A DNA stretch of 64,000 bases from Gammaproteobacteria bacterium (GCA_018815325.1 JAHIYE010000020.1:372001-436000), one strand, 5' to 3'. Positions 7,912 through 16,986 are shown, counted from the first letter of the stretch. Program-made: numbers and translations. The notes: generated by a model from the letters alone, not told the origin.

Positions 7912-8943
7912 TTATTTTTTCGCGGGGAGGATGTTCAACTCGGCCTTGCTGGGCAGGAAGGAGCCATTCCATACCGCGTTGGGGTCGACCCGGTTCTTGG
8001 TACCGAAGGCATCCGACACCTGGGAGGCCATGAGGCTCAGGCGCGGGCCCTGGATCTGGCCAAAGCCTTCGGCCCGGGCGTCGGGGCTGTTGATGACGGT
8101 GTCGATCGCGAGCTGCAGGCGACGCGTTTCCAGCGCCACGTTGATGATGCCGTCACGTGCCTTGACGTACTCGATGGCTGCCGCCGGCTTGGCGATCACG
8201 TCCTTGGCGCCTTTGGTGAAGGCCTGCAGGAAGGCTTTGACAGCGGCCGGGTTTTCCTTGATGAGCTTGGGCGTGGCGATGATGACATTGCCATAAAGTT
8301 TGACGCCGTTGTCGGCATAGGGCAGCACGACCACGTCCTCGGCTTTCACGCCGCGCGCTTCCAGGTTGAGCAGCGAGGTGAAGGTAAAGCCGGTGATGGC
8401 GTCCACATCGCCCCGGACCAGCATGGTTTCACGCAGCGGTGGGTCCATCGAAGTCCACTGCACGCCGCTGATGCCGTTGGCCTGCGAGAAGATGGGGAAG
8501 GCACGACGGCCGGCGTCGAATACAGGTGCGCCGAGTTTCTTGCCACTGAGGTCTGCGGGTTTCTTGATGCCCGATTTCTTGAGCGCCATGACCGATGCTG
8601 GCGTGTTGTTATAGACCACCATCACAGCGACGGGCTTGTTGGGCGCATCGGGGTTGTTGGCGTGAAATTCCATGAGGGCGGCCAGATCGGCAAAGCCCAT
8701 GTCATAGGTGCCGGACGCCACGCGGGTGACTGCGCCGCCCGAGCCGTTGCCGGAGTCCACGGTCACATCCAGCTTGGCATCCTTGAAATAGCCTTTGGCC
8801 ACGGGCGTGAGGAACAGGGCCGCCGGGCCCTCAAAGCGCCAGTCGAGCTGGAACTTGATCGGGGTGGTTTGTGCCTGGACTGTGCTGAAAGCAGCAAATG
8901 CGGTGAGTGCGGCAGCAGTTTTGAGGAGGGTGCGTTTTTTCAT
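7912..8943 (-). CDS. ABC transporter substrate-binding protein, NMT1/NitT-TauT family
   Basis: 343 residues from ATG 8943, chosen because GGAG lies six bases upstream and the N-terminus becomes a clean signal peptide (MKKRTLLKTAAALTAFAAF, cleavage near VQAQ). The longer frame adds an unlikely leader. The mature protein has IKFQLDWRFEGPAALFLTPVAKGYFKDA and DLAALMEFHANNPD, typical of NMT1-like binding proteins that recognise pyrimidine precursors and related ligands. It is the first gene of the importer-ureD operon and is preceded by a 165-base leader that may include a ligand-sensing RNA at 9105-9140. Ligand unknown; purine or ureide compounds are reasonable from context. Confidence 0.9.
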   Translation of the reverse strand: MKKRTLLKTAAALTAFAAFSTVQAQTTPIKFQLDWRFEGPAALFLTPVAKGYFKDAKLDVTVDSGNGSGGAVTRVASGTYDMGFADLAALMEFHANNPDAPNKPVAVMVVYNNTPASVMALKKSGIKKPADLSGKKLGAPVFDAGRRAFPIFSQANGISGVQWTSMDPPLRETMLVRGDVDAITGFTFTSLLNLEARGVKAEDVVVLPYADNGVKLYGNVIIATPKLIKENPAAVKAFLQAFTKGAKDVIAKPAAAIEYVKARDGIINVALETRRLQLAIDTVINSPDARAEGFGQIQGPRLSLMASQVSDAFGTKNRVDPNAVWNGSFLPSKAELNILPAKK

Positions 8944-9104
8944 GAAGGCTCCAGAAAGGGAATGTGACAGTGGTCTTGCAAAAACTGTGCCGGATTGGCG
9001 GGCGCTTGCCCAGCTTGTCTTCTTGTTTGTGCAATTTTCGGTCAAGTTAGCCGCAAAGAAAACCTGCAGGCGGGCCTAAGTTCCCCGGACATACCCTAGA
9101 GTTT

Positions 9105-9140
9105 GTCGGCATGGCGACAGCCGTGTCAGTGAATACCGAC
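9105..9140 (-). promoter_or_regulatory. Candidate leader RNA aptamer, possibly NMT1-motif (xanthine) riboswitch
   Basis: On the minus strand a 36-base segment folds as stem GTCGG/CCGAC, an internal loop (TATTCACT opposite GCCATG), and an inner stem GACA/TGTC capped by CGGC. It lies 160-200 bases upstream of the NMT1-family binding-protein gene. The NMT1-motif riboswitch class, which senses xanthine and urate in proteobacteria, is a small two-stem RNA known upstream of such genes. Architecture and context fit; I cannot verify the consensus nucleotides from memory, so this remains a candidate. Confidence 0.45.
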
Positions 9141-9176
9141 GTGGAGGGACATGGCCTCAGTGCTTAAATGACGTCA

Positions 9177-9277
9177 CTGGTCGAGGGAGATTGGTCAAAA
9201 GACCGACCAGCGCAGGCTGAGAGAATCAGTCTGCGCCTGAAGCGAAGCAGGGGCAAGCGGGCAGTCCGAAAGGACTG
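9177..9277. other. Highly structured intergenic element with three hairpins
   Basis: Three strong stems in a row: CTGGTC 9177-9182 with GACCAG 9205-9210 enclosing GGTC/GACC around AAAA; CGCAG-G-CTGA 9211-9220 with TCAG-T-CTGCG 9226-9235 (ten continuous pairs, one G-U); and CAGTCC 9262-9267 with GGACTG 9272-9277 around a GAAA tetraloop. The block begins 22 bases after the glxR stop. It fills most of the 355-base gap between glxR and the binding-protein gene. It may be a 3' untranslated processing structure, a small RNA or a dispersed family repeat; no T-run follows the stems, so it is not a classic terminator. Confidence 0.55.
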
Positions 9278-9298
9278 ATCCAGCTCAGCCCCGAATGT

Positions 9299-10219
9299 TC
9301 AGGCGTCCGGTGCGACCGGATGCTGGGCCATGGACTCGAGCGCCTTGACCAGCGCCGAGTGGTCCGCCTGGCCATGACCCAGCGCCACACAGGACTGCAT
9401 GAGCTGGGCTGCACTGGCCGTCTGGGGCAGGGCCACATTGAGTGCCTTGGCGCCCTGCAGCGCCAGATTCAGGTCTTTCTGATGCAGCGCAATGCGAAAG
9501 CCCGGATTGAAGGTGCGCTTGATCATGCGCTCACCGTGCACTTCCAGGATGCGTGAGGAGGCAAAGCCCCCCATCAAGGCCTGGCGTACTTTGGCGGGGT
9601 CAGCCCCGGCCTTGGAGGCAAACACCAGGGCTTCACTCACGGCGGCGATGTTCAGTGCCACGATGATCTGGTTGGCCACCTTGCAGGTCTGGCCGTCGCC
9701 ATTGCCGCCGATCAGCGTGATGTTCTTGCCCATGAGCTCGAACAGCGGCTTGACGGTGTCAAACGCGGCCTGCTCGCCGCCGACCATGATGGTCAGGCTG
9801 GCGGCCTTGGCGCCGACCTCACCACCGGAGACCGGGGCATCGAGGTAGGACGCGCCGAGAGCGTTGATTTTTTTGGCGAATTCCTTGGTGGCGATCGGGT
9901 CGATGGAGCTCATGTCCACCACGATCTTGCCCCGACCCGCAGGGGCGCCACCCTGACCCGTCAGGCCTGCGGCCACTCCACCTTCGCCGAACAGCACCTT
10001 CTCCACATCGGGGGTGTCGGGCACCATGGTGAAGATGATGTCGGCCTGTTTGGCGACTTCGGCAGCATTGGTGCAGGCGGTGGCGCCGGCGTCGGTGAGT
10101 TCCTGCGGCACCTTGCTGCGGGTGGTGACGAACAGGGTGTGGCCACCCTTGATGAGGTTCAGGGCCATGGGCGTGCCCATGATCCCGAGGCCGATGAAGC
10201 CGAGTTTGTGTGTGGTCAT
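9299..10219 (-). CDS. glxR: Tartronate semialdehyde reductase (2-hydroxy-3-oxopropionate reductase)
   Basis: 306 residues. Reduces tartronate semialdehyde to D-glycerate with NAD(P)H. The N-terminal Rossmann motif GFIGLGIMGTPMALNL, the substrate loop DAPVSGGEVGA and the catalytic-lysine segment GDGQTCKVANQ mark the beta-hydroxyacid dehydrogenase family. Last gene of the minus-strand operon gcl-hyi-glxR, 115 bases after hyi. With Gcl it converts glyoxylate from ureide breakdown into glycerate; the kinase at 23839-25155 then feeds glycolysis. Assignment is secured by the neighbours, since sequence alone would allow GarR as well. Confidence 0.93.
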   Translation of the reverse strand: MTTHKLGFIGLGIMGTPMALNLIKGGHTLFVTTRSKVPQELTDAGATACTNAAEVAKQADIIFTMVPDTPDVEKVLFGEGGVAAGLTGQGGAPAGRGKIVVDMSSIDPIATKEFAKKINALGASYLDAPVSGGEVGAKAASLTIMVGGEQAAFDTVKPLFELMGKNITLIGGNGDGQTCKVANQIIVALNIAAVSEALVFASKAGADPAKVRQALMGGFASSRILEVHGERMIKRTFNPGFRIALHQKDLNLALQGAKALNVALPQTASAAQLMQSCVALGHGQADHSALVKALESMAQHPVAPDA

Positions 10220-10334
10220 GAAAAAATTCCTGTTGATTCGTTTGCCCTGGGCGGGGCGAAACAGGGCATGTCAGAGACATGATCCCGTTGACGGTTCCGC
10301 CCCAGCGGGGTTGAGAAGCAGGTGCGAGGCACCT

Positions 10335-11111
10335 TCAAGCCAAGGCTTTGATCCAGCCCAGACCTTCGGTGGTGGTGGTCCTGGGTTTGTACTCGCAGCC
10401 AATCCAGCCCTTGTAGCCTATCGCGTCGAGGTGGCGGAACAGGTAAGGGTAATTGATTTCGCCGGTGCCCGGTTCGTTGCGGCCCGGATTGTCGGCCAGC
10501 TGGATGTGGGCAATGCGCGGCAGGTACTTCTGCGCGGTCGCGGCGAGTTCGCCTTCCATGCGCTGTGCATGGTAGATGTCGTACTGGATAAACAGGTTGT
10601 CGCTGCCCACTTCGTCGATGATGGCGTTGGCCTGCGCGGTGGTGTTCAGGAAGAAGCCCGGGATGTCATAGCTGTTGATCGGTTCGATCAGCAGCTTGAT
10701 GCCTGCGGCCTTGAGCCTGTCGGCGGCAAAGCGCAGGTTCGCCACCAGAGTGGCCTGGGCCTGTTCACGGCTCACGCCAGCGGGCAGCTTGCCCGCAAGG
10801 CAGTTGACCTGGGGGCAGCCCAGCGCCCTGGCGTAATCGATAGCCTTGGTCACACCGGCGCGAAATTCTTCCACACGGTCGGGGTGGCAGGCGATACCGC
10901 GTTCGCCCGCATCCCAGTCGCCGGCTGGCAGGTTGTGCAGGACTTGCTGCAGGCCGTGGTCCTTCAGTGCCTTGGCCAGATCGGCCTTGTCGTAGGCATA
11001 GGGAAACAGGTACTCCACAGCCTTGAAGCCGGCGGCACTGGCAGAGGCAAATCGCTCCATGAAAGGCTGTTCGGTGAACAGCATGGTTAAGTTGGCGGCA
11101 AATTGAGGCAT
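10335..11111 (-). CDS. hyi: Hydroxypyruvate isomerase
   Basis: 258 residues, standard length for Hyi, a TIM-barrel enzyme of the xylose-isomerase-like family that interconverts hydroxypyruvate and tartronate semialdehyde. Visible marks: N-terminal PQFAANLTMLFTE, VEYLFPY, the metal ligand region LLIEPINSYDIPGFFL, QYDIYHAQRMEG and GCEYKP near the C-terminus. It lies 14 bases after gcl in the same operon, the normal arrangement for glyoxylate use in purine-degrading proteobacteria. Cytoplasmic; no unusual residues noted. Confidence 0.93.
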   Translation of the reverse strand: MPQFAANLTMLFTEQPFMERFASASAAGFKAVEYLFPYAYDKADLAKALKDHGLQQVLHNLPAGDWDAGERGIACHPDRVEEFRAGVTKAIDYARALGCPQVNCLAGKLPAGVSREQAQATLVANLRFAADRLKAAGIKLLIEPINSYDIPGFFLNTTAQANAIIDEVGSDNLFIQYDIYHAQRMEGELAATAQKYLPRIAHIQLADNPGRNEPGTGEINYPYLFRHLDAIGYKGWIGCEYKPRTTTTEGLGWIKALA

Positions 11112-11125
11112 AAGTCTTTCCGGGT

Positions 11126-12913
11126 TCAGTCGAGCATGGAGGCGACGGTGGCCGGTGCATCAGCACGCGTCTTGGCCAGTTCCTCGAACTCGACGATGTT
11201 GTCGATTTCAGTGCCCATGGCAATGTTGGTCACTCGCTCAAGTATCACCTCAATCACCACCGGCACCTGGAATTCTGCCATCCATGCTTCCGCCTGTTTG
11301 AACGCGGAAGCCATCTCATCAGGGCGGTGCACCCGAATGGCCTTGCAGCCCAGACCTTCGACGACCTTCACATGGTCGATGCCATAGCCCTTGACGGTCT
11401 GGTCTTCCGGCGTGTTGATGTTGTCAAAGCCCAGCTGTACGCAGTAGTCCATGTCGAAGCCGCGCTGGGCCTGGCGAATCAGACCGAGGTAGGAGTTGTT
11501 GACCACCATGTGGATGTAGGGCAGCTTGAACTGCGCACCTACAGCCAGTTCCTCGATCATGAACTGGAAATCGTAGTCGCCCGAGAGCGCCACGATCTTG
11601 CGCGTTGGATCAGCAGCGCGCACGCCCAGTGCGGCGGGCACGGTCCAGCCCAGGGGGCCGGCCTGGCCGCAGTTGATCCAGTGGCGTGGCTTGTAGACGT
11701 GCAGCATCTGTGCCCCGGCAATCTGCGACAGGCCGATGGTGCTGATGTAGCAGACATCCTCGCCAAAGGCCTCGTTCATGGCCTGGTAGACGCGTTGCGG
11801 CTTCATCGGCACGTTGTCGTAGTGGGTCTTGCGGTGCAGCGTGCCCTTGCGCTGCAGGCATTCGCCAGACCACTGGCTGCGGTCGGTCAGACGGCCTGCG
11901 GCCTTCCATTCCTTGGCGACTTTGACGAACAGTTCCAGCGCGGCCTTGGCGTCCGACACGATGCCGTAGTCGGGCGAGAACACGCGGCCGATCTGGGTGG
12001 GCTCGATGTCCACGTGCACGAACTTGCGGTCCTTGGTGTAAACCTCGACTGAACCGGTGTGGCGGTTGGCCCAGCGGTTGCCGATGCCGATGACGAAATC
12101 GGAGGCCAGCATCGTGGCGTTGCCATACCGGTGGCTGGTCTGCAGGCCACACATGCCGGCCATCAGGGGATGGCTGTCGGGGATGGTGCCCCAGCCCATG
12201 AGGGTCGGGATCACCGGAATCCCGGTGATTTCTGCAAACTCAACCAGCAGATCGGAGGCGTCGGCATTGATGATGCCGCCGCCGGCGACGATCAGGGGAC
12301 GGGCCGACTCGTTGAGCATGCTCAGCGCTTTTTCGATCTGGGCCAGCGTCGCAGCAGGCTTGTAGGCCGGCAGCGAGGCATAGGTCTCGGGGTCGAACTC
12401 GATCTCGGCCATCTGCACGTCAAACGGCAGGTCGATCAGCACCGGGCCAGGGCGGCCCGAGCGCATCACGTTGAAGGCCTGCTGGAATACGCGCGGTACC
12501 AGCGCGGGCTCGCGCACGGTGACGGACCACTTGGTGACGGGTTTGGAGATCGACTCGATGTCGACCGCCTGGAAGTCCTCCTTGTACAGGCGTGCCCGCG
12601 GGGCCTGGCCGGTGATGCACAGAATTGGAATCGAATCGGCCTGGGCCGAATACAGGCCGGTGATCATGTCGGTGCCGGCGGGGCCTGAGGTGCCGATGCA
12701 AACGCCGATGTTGCCCGCCGTGGCGCGGGTATAGCCCTCGGCCATGTGGGATGCACCCTCAACATGGCGGGCCAGAATGTGGCTGATCGTGCCCTGTTTG
12801 CGCAAGGCGGCGTACAGGGGGTTGATGGCTGCGCCGGGAACGCCGAAGGCCTGTGTGACGCCTTCTTTTTCCATTACCCAGACGGCAGCTTCGATTGCTT
12901 TCATTTTGGCCAT
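11126..12913 (-). CDS. gcl: Glyoxylate carboligase (tartronate-semialdehyde synthase)
   Basis: 595 residues, closely similar end to end to E. coli Gcl as I recall it. Condenses two glyoxylate to tartronate semialdehyde plus CO2 using thiamine diphosphate and [35 protein letters not shown] and the [17 protein letters not shown] segment, with valine in place of the usual catalytic glutamate of ThDP enzymes, are Gcl hallmarks; the ThDP-binding [12 protein letters not shown] lies near residue 455. First gene of gcl-hyi-glxR and divergent from a LysR regulator, with an inverted repeat at 13001-13017 between them. It is the entry point for glyoxylate released from allantoin. Confidence 0.96.
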   Translation of the reverse strand: MAKMKAIEAAVWVMEKEGVTQAFGVPGAAINPLYAALRKQGTISHILARHVEGASHMAEGYTRATAGNIGVCIGTSGPAGTDMITGLYSAQADSIPILCITGQAPRARLYKEDFQAVDIESISKPVTKWSVTVREPALVPRVFQQAFNVMRSGRPGPVLIDLPFDVQMAEIEFDPETYASLPAYKPAATLAQIEKALSMLNESARPLIVAGGGIINADASDLLVEFAEITGIPVIPTLMGWGTIPDSHPLMAGMCGLQTSHRYGNATMLASDFVIGIGNRWANRHTGSVEVYTKDRKFVHVDIEPTQIGRVFSPDYGIVSDAKAALELFVKVAKEWKAAGRLTDRSQWSGECLQRKGTLHRKTHYDNVPMKPQRVYQAMNEAFGEDVCYISTIGLSQIAGAQMLHVYKPRHWINCGQAGPLGWTVPAALGVRAADPTRKIVALSGDYDFQFMIEELAVGAQFKLPYIHMVVNNSYLGLIRQAQRGFDMDYCVQLGFDNINTPEDQTVKGYGIDHVKVVEGLGCKAIRVHRPDEMASAFKQAEAWMAEFQVPVVIEVILERVTNIAMGTEIDNIVEFEELAKTRADAPATVASMLD

Positions 12914-13000
12914 GACGTGTCTCCAATAGTTGTATTACTCGATGGGTCCACTTTAAAAAGAGCAGCGCACTTGCGGAAGAGGGCGCCAGCCCATAACATC

Positions 13001-13017
13001 TATTCCCTGGTGGAATA
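13001..13017. promoter_or_regulatory. LysR-type inverted repeat between gcl and its regulator
   Basis: TATTCC-CTGGT-GGAATA is a perfect 6-bp inverted repeat with a 5-base spacer, fitting the T-N11-A layout of LysR binding sites. It lies 16 bases before the LysR start and about 90 bases upstream of gcl, so it could serve both activation of gcl and autorepression of the regulator. Confidence 0.55.
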
Positions 13018-13033
13018 AACAAGGAGATGACGG

Positions 13034-13948
13034 ATGGATCGTTTGCAGGCCATGCATGTGTTTGTGCGGGTGGTTGAGAGTGGCAGCTTTTCGCGTGCCG
13101 CCAAGGAGTTCGCGACCACGCAGCCCACCGTGACCAAGATGGTGGCGGCTACCGAGGAGCGCCTCAAGGTGCGGCTGCTCAACCGCAACACGCGTGGTGT
13201 GAGCCTGACCGAGTCGGGCGCACTCTATTACGAAAAGTGCAAGATCATCGTGCGCGAGGCGGACGAGGCCGACAACATTGCACGTCTGCAGCAGACCCAG
13301 GCCCAGGGCCTGCTGCGTGTCAGTACCTCGGTGGCTTTTGGTCGCCGCGTGATTCTGCCGCTCGCACTCGACTTCATGCGTGAGCACCCCCAGGTGCAGC
13401 TGGATTTGAGCTTCGAGGATCGCTACACCGACCTCGTGGCGCAAGGCATGGACGTGGCCATTCGCATGGGCAAGCTGGCGGACTCCACCCTGGGCGCGAG
13501 GTTTCTGGGCGTGAACCCCTGGCTCATGGTGGCCTCGCCCAAATACCTGCGCAAGCAGGGAACGCCACGTCAGGCTGCAGATTTGAGTGGCCATGATGCG
13601 CTGATCTACAGCAGTGTGCTGGGCGATGACTTGTGGCGCATGAGCACACCCAAGGGGGATGTGGTGTCGGTCGCCGTGTCGGGGCGCCTGCGTTCCAATA
13701 ACCTGTCTGCGGTGCTGGCGGCCGCGCGTAATGGCCTGGGCATTGCTGCCATGCCACGCTATGTAGCGACCGACTCACTGGCCCTGGGCCACGTGGTGGA
13801 AGTGCTCAAGAACCACACACTGCCCGAGCAGGAGATGCATGCCGTGTTCCCTTCGCCCAAGCTGGTGCCGGGCAAGGTGCTGGCCTTCATCGCCTACTTG
13901 CAGGGGCGGCTGGACAAGCACTGGTGGGAGAGTTTGCCCAAGGCATGA
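13034..13948 (+). CDS. LysR-family transcriptional regulator, probable regulator of gcl operon
   Basis: 304 residues. N-terminal winged HTH (residues 1-60) with SGSFSRAAKEFATTQPTVTKMV and the LLNRNTRGVSLTESG wing; the remainder is the LysR substrate-binding fold. AAGGAG lies upstream of the ATG. It is divergent from gcl with a 120-base shared control region containing an inverted repeat. By position it should respond to a glyoxylate-pathway or ureide metabolite. The subfamily resembles the large group of LysR proteins without assigned ligands, so the effector is not identified. Confidence 0.88.
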   Translation: MDRLQAMHVFVRVVESGSFSRAAKEFATTQPTVTKMVAATEERLKVRLLNRNTRGVSLTESGALYYEKCKIIVREADEADNIARLQQTQAQGLLRVSTSVAFGRRVILPLALDFMREHPQVQLDLSFEDRYTDLVAQGMDVAIRMGKLADSTLGARFLGVNPWLMVASPKYLRKQGTPRQAADLSGHDALIYSSVLGDDLWRMSTPKGDVVSVAVSGRLRSNNLSAVLAAARNGLGIAAMPRYVATDSLALGHVVEVLKNHTLPEQEMHAVFPSPKLVPGKVLAFIAYLQGRLDKHWWESLPKA

Positions 13949-13969
13949 AAAATCCCGCCGAAGCGGGAT
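13948..13969 (-). terminator. Intrinsic terminator of the NCS2 permease gene
   Basis: On the minus strand ATCCCGC-TTCG-GCGGGAT, a 7-bp stem with a stable TTCG loop, is followed by TTTTT. It ends the permease transcript 29 bases past its stop codon and abuts the stop of the convergent LysR gene. Confidence 0.8.
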
Positions 13970-13997
13970 ATTGAGGGAAGGGTTTGTGTTGTGGTCT

Positions 13998-15518
13998 TCA
14001 GTGGCTGTCGGCTACCTTGGCCGCCTGCACGGCATCGCTGTTGTCGCCTTGTGAACCATTGAAGTACAGGTTCAGCAGCACGGCCGAGAGCGACGCCAGC
14101 AGGATGCCCGAGTCGATCAGCGGATGGATGGCGTGCGGCAGCCATTGCTTGAAGTTGGGGGCGATCAGCGGGATCATGCCAAAGCCGATCGAAATCGCCA
14201 CGATAAACAGGTTGTTGCGATTGTTCTTGTAGTCCACGTTCGACAGAATCCGGATGCCTGTGGCAGCCACCATGCCGAACATGACGAGACCGGCACCGCC
14301 GAGCACAAAGGTGGGGAGCGACTCGACCAGCGCAGCCATTTTGGGCAGCAAGCCCAACACGATCAAAATCAGGCCGCCGGCGACGCAGACGAAGCGGCTG
14401 CGCACCCCGGTGACGCCTACGAGGCCGACATTCTGCGAGAAGCTGGTGTAGGGGAAGGTGTTGAAGATGCCACCAATCAGCGTGCCCAGGCCATCGGTAC
14501 GCAGGCCCGCGGTGAGCATTTTCTGGTCCACTTTCTTCCCGGTCATGTCACCCAGCGCGAGGAACATGCCGGTGGACTCGATCATCACCACGATCATCAC
14601 CAGGGTCATCGTCAGTATCAGGATCGGGTCGAACACCGGTGTGGCGATGGAGAAGGGCAGCACCAAGTCAAACCAGTTGGCCTTGGCCACCTTGTCAAAA
14701 TTCATCAAGCCGACAGCGGTAGCAATCACGCCACCCACGATGATGCCGAGCAGCACGGAGATGTTGGCCACAAAACCCTTGGCAAATTTGGCAATCAGCA
14801 GGATGGAAGCCAGCACGGTGGCTGCGATCGCGATGTGTGGCAGTTGCGCATAGTTGGGGTTGGGCACGCTGCTCGCGAGTGACAAGCCTTTGGGGATGGC
14901 TGGAACGACAGCGCTTGCGGCGGCGTTGACACCGGCCGCGGGGGTGACGGCTGCATTGGCCAGGCTGCCGACCTCAGCGAGCCATTTGGCGTGTTCCGGA
15001 TTCACGACGCTGGGGGCGGTGGGGCCGAAGGGATTGCCAAAAATCCAGTTGATGCCGATGCGCATGAGGCTGATCCCGATGACGGCAATGATGGTGCCGG
15101 TCACCACGGGCGGGAAAAACCGCAGCATGCGACTGACGACCGGAGCGATCAGGATCGAGATGATGCCGGCACCGATGATGGCGCCAAAAATCAGGCCTGC
15201 ACCAGCCACACCGGGGTTGTTGTTGGCCATGGCCACCATGGGTGAGACGGACGCAAAGGTCACGCCCATCATCACGGGCAGCCGGATGCCAAACCACTGC
15301 GTCGCGCCCAGCGACTGGATGATGGTCACGAGGCCGCAGCAAAACAGGTCAGCCGAAATCAGGGTTGCGACCTGTTCAGGACTGAGCTTGAGCGCGCGGC
15401 CCACGATCAGCGGAACCGCCACGGCGCCGGCATACATCACGAGCACGTGTTGCAGCCCCAGGGCGCCCAGCTTGCCGTTTGGCAGACGCTCGTCCACCGG
15501 GTGAGTGCTTGTTGTCAT
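13998..15518 (-). CDS. NCS2-family purine (xanthine/urate-type) permease
   Basis: 506 codons from ATG 15518 (GGAG seven bases upstream); a longer frame to 15563 lacks a ribosome site. Twelve or more hydrophobic segments and the NCS2 signature around NTFPYTSFSQNVGLVGVTG place it in the nucleobase-cation symporter-2 family (xanthine, urate or uracil transporters). A low-complexity Ala-rich loop near residues 170-215 is longer than in typical E. coli members. Proton-driven uptake of xanthine or urate fits the surrounding catabolic genes. It has its own upstream region with a TGTATACA site (15621-15628) and its own terminator. Exact substrate cannot be set from sequence alone. Confidence 0.9.
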   Translation of the reverse strand: MTTSTHPVDERLPNGKLGALGLQHVLVMYAGAVAVPLIVGRALKLSPEQVATLISADLFCCGLVTIIQSLGATQWFGIRLPVMMGVTFASVSPMVAMANNNPGVAGAGLIFGAIIGAGIISILIAPVVSRMLRFFPPVVTGTIIAVIGISLMRIGINWIFGNPFGPTAPSVVNPEHAKWLAEVGSLANAAVTPAAGVNAAASAVVPAIPKGLSLASSVPNPNYAQLPHIAIAATVLASILLIAKFAKGFVANISVLLGIIVGGVIATAVGLMNFDKVAKANWFDLVLPFSIATPVFDPILILTMTLVMIVVMIESTGMFLALGDMTGKKVDQKMLTAGLRTDGLGTLIGGIFNTFPYTSFSQNVGLVGVTGVRSRFVCVAGGLILIVLGLLPKMAALVESLPTFVLGGAGLVMFGMVAATGIRILSNVDYKNNRNNLFIVAISIGFGMIPLIAPNFKQWLPHAIHPLIDSGILLASLSAVLLNLYFNGSQGDNSDAVQAAKVADSH

Positions 15519-15620
15519 CAGTGTCTCCTGTCGTGAGGAAGGAAGAGATTCCCGGTCTTGCACAAGTCTTCATGGCTCGCGTATCCAACCCGAATGGGTC
15601 AAATTAACCGTATGCCAAAC

Positions 15621-15628
15621 TGTATACA
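15621..15628. promoter_or_regulatory. TGTATACA operator upstream of the purine permease
   Basis: The core TGTATACA lies 103 bases before the NCS2 permease start. Identical cores occur before uraH/gntR (20411-20418) and before puuD (22359-22366). It is a likely site for the FCD-type GntR regulator encoded at 19719-20381. A second partial match (TTGTATAG) follows at 15643-15650. Confidence 0.6.
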
Positions 15629-15760
15629 CATTAGTGGACTATTTGTATAGTGGGAAACCCGAGGAAGAGTTGGAGCGTTCAGCAAGGCTCGCAGGGCTGC
15701 GCGAGCCATCTCTCTGATGGCCGGCTGATTTCAATTGAGCCCGTCCAGGAGGGACGGGAT

Positions 15761-16984
15761 TCAGGCGAGCAAGTCCTTGAGCGCGCGGGCGATCACCTTG
15801 GTGGCGCGGCGCAGGTCCTCAAGTTCGAGGCGCTCGTCGGCCCGCTTGGCATGCGACTCCAGTACGGTGCGGGGTCCGGCACCATAGATCACGCCGGGTA
15901 TGCCGGCCTCGGAGAAGATGCGTACATCGGTATACAGCGGTGTGCCCAGCGCGGGAATGGGCTCGCCAAACACCTGCTGGCCGTGTTTCTGGATCGCGTT
16001 GATCAGTGGCTGGTTGCCCGGCAGTGGCTTCATGGCATTGGCCAGCAGGATGCGGCGGATGTCGACCGTGATGCCGGGACGCTGGGCTGCCGCATCCGTG
16101 ATGATCTGGCGCAGCGTGGCCTCAACTTCGGCAGGGTTTTCCTCGGGGATCATGCGGCGGTCGAGCTTGAAGCTCACGCGGCCCGGAATCACATTGGTGT
16201 TGGTGCCGCCCTCAATCATGCCCACGTTGAGGTAGGGGTGGGTGATGCCTTCGACCCTGGAGCTGATGTTCTTGTACAGGGCGTTCTGCGCATACAGGGC
16301 ATTCAGGATGTGCACCGCACCCTGCAGGGCATCGATGCCGGAATCGGGAATGGCCGCATGAGCCATCTTGCCGTGCACGGTAACTTCCATTTGCAGGCAG
16401 CCGTTGTGGGCCGTGATGACCTGGTAGCTGAAGCCTGCCGCAATCATCAGGTCAGGCGCGATGAGCTTGTTCTTGAGCAGCCAGGCTGGCCCTACCTCGC
16501 CACCAAACTCCTCGTCGTAGGTGAACAGCATTTCGACCTTGCCATGGGTGGGCTTGCAGACGGCCTCCAGCGCACGCACGGCAAAGGCGTAGGTGGAAAA
16601 ATCGCATTTGCTGACCGCAGCGGCACGACCGAAAATCTTGCCGTCCTCGATCTCGCCGCCGTAGGGATCCTTGGTCCAGCCTTCGCCAGGTGGTACCACG
16701 TCACCATGGGCGTTGAGTGCAATGGTGCGACCGGGGCCGTAGTTGCGGCGCACGATCAGGTTGGTGATCGTTTGCAGACCGGCCTCGTGTACCAAGTTGG
16801 CAGGTACCGGGTGTTTTTCGGTAGCCAAGCCCATGGCGCCGAGCAGTTCTGCTGCACGGTCAGCATGTGGCGCGTTATTGCCTGGCGGGGTGTCGGTGGG
16901 AACGCGAATCAGCGCCTGCAGGAAGGCCACCTGCTCGTCAAAGTGGGCGTCGATCCAGGCATCCAGTTGGTCGTAGTCGGTCAT
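15761..16984 (-). CDS. M20 family metallohydrolase (ArgE/DapE-like), probable ureide/amide hydrolase
   Basis: 407 residues. Zinc-hydrolase marks of the M20 family: NAHGDVVP (His and Asp metal ligands), FTYDEEFGGEVGP (catalytic Glu pair), and the lid domain with GMIEGGTNTNVIPG. Members include acetylornithine deacetylase, dipeptidases and ureidoglycolate or carbamoyl amidohydrolases. It starts two bases after the stop of uraD-allC and is therefore the last gene of gntR-puuE-uraD/allC. Because no ureidoglycolate lyase is seen in the window, this enzyme is a candidate for that step, but substrate is an inference from position only. Confidence 0.82.
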   Translation of the reverse strand: MTDYDQLDAWIDAHFDEQVAFLQALIRVPTDTPPGNNAPHADRAAELLGAMGLATEKHPVPANLVHEAGLQTITNLIVRRNYGPGRTIALNAHGDVVPPGEGWTKDPYGGEIEDGKIFGRAAAVSKCDFSTYAFAVRALEAVCKPTHGKVEMLFTYDEEFGGEVGPAWLLKNKLIAPDLMIAAGFSYQVITAHNGCLQMEVTVHGKMAHAAIPDSGIDALQGAVHILNALYAQNALYKNISSRVEGITHPYLNVGMIEGGTNTNVIPGRVSFKLDRRMIPEENPAEVEATLRQIITDAAAQRPGITVDIRRILLANAMKPLPGNQPLINAIQKHGQQVFGEPIPALGTPLYTDVRIFSEAGIPGVIYGAGPRTVLESHAKRADERLELEDLRRATKVIARALKDLLA

Positions 16985-16986
16985 GT

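Noticed and set aside
9213-9240. CTGAGA-containing stem resembling part of a TPP riboswitch
   Set aside because: The companion ACCTGATCTGG-type element and overall TPP fold are absent, and no thiamine gene is nearby.
9226-9438. Short minus-strand frame covering the end of glxR and the structured element
   Set aside because: It overlaps glxR out of frame and its tail is made of hairpin sequence; it is better explained as non-coding.
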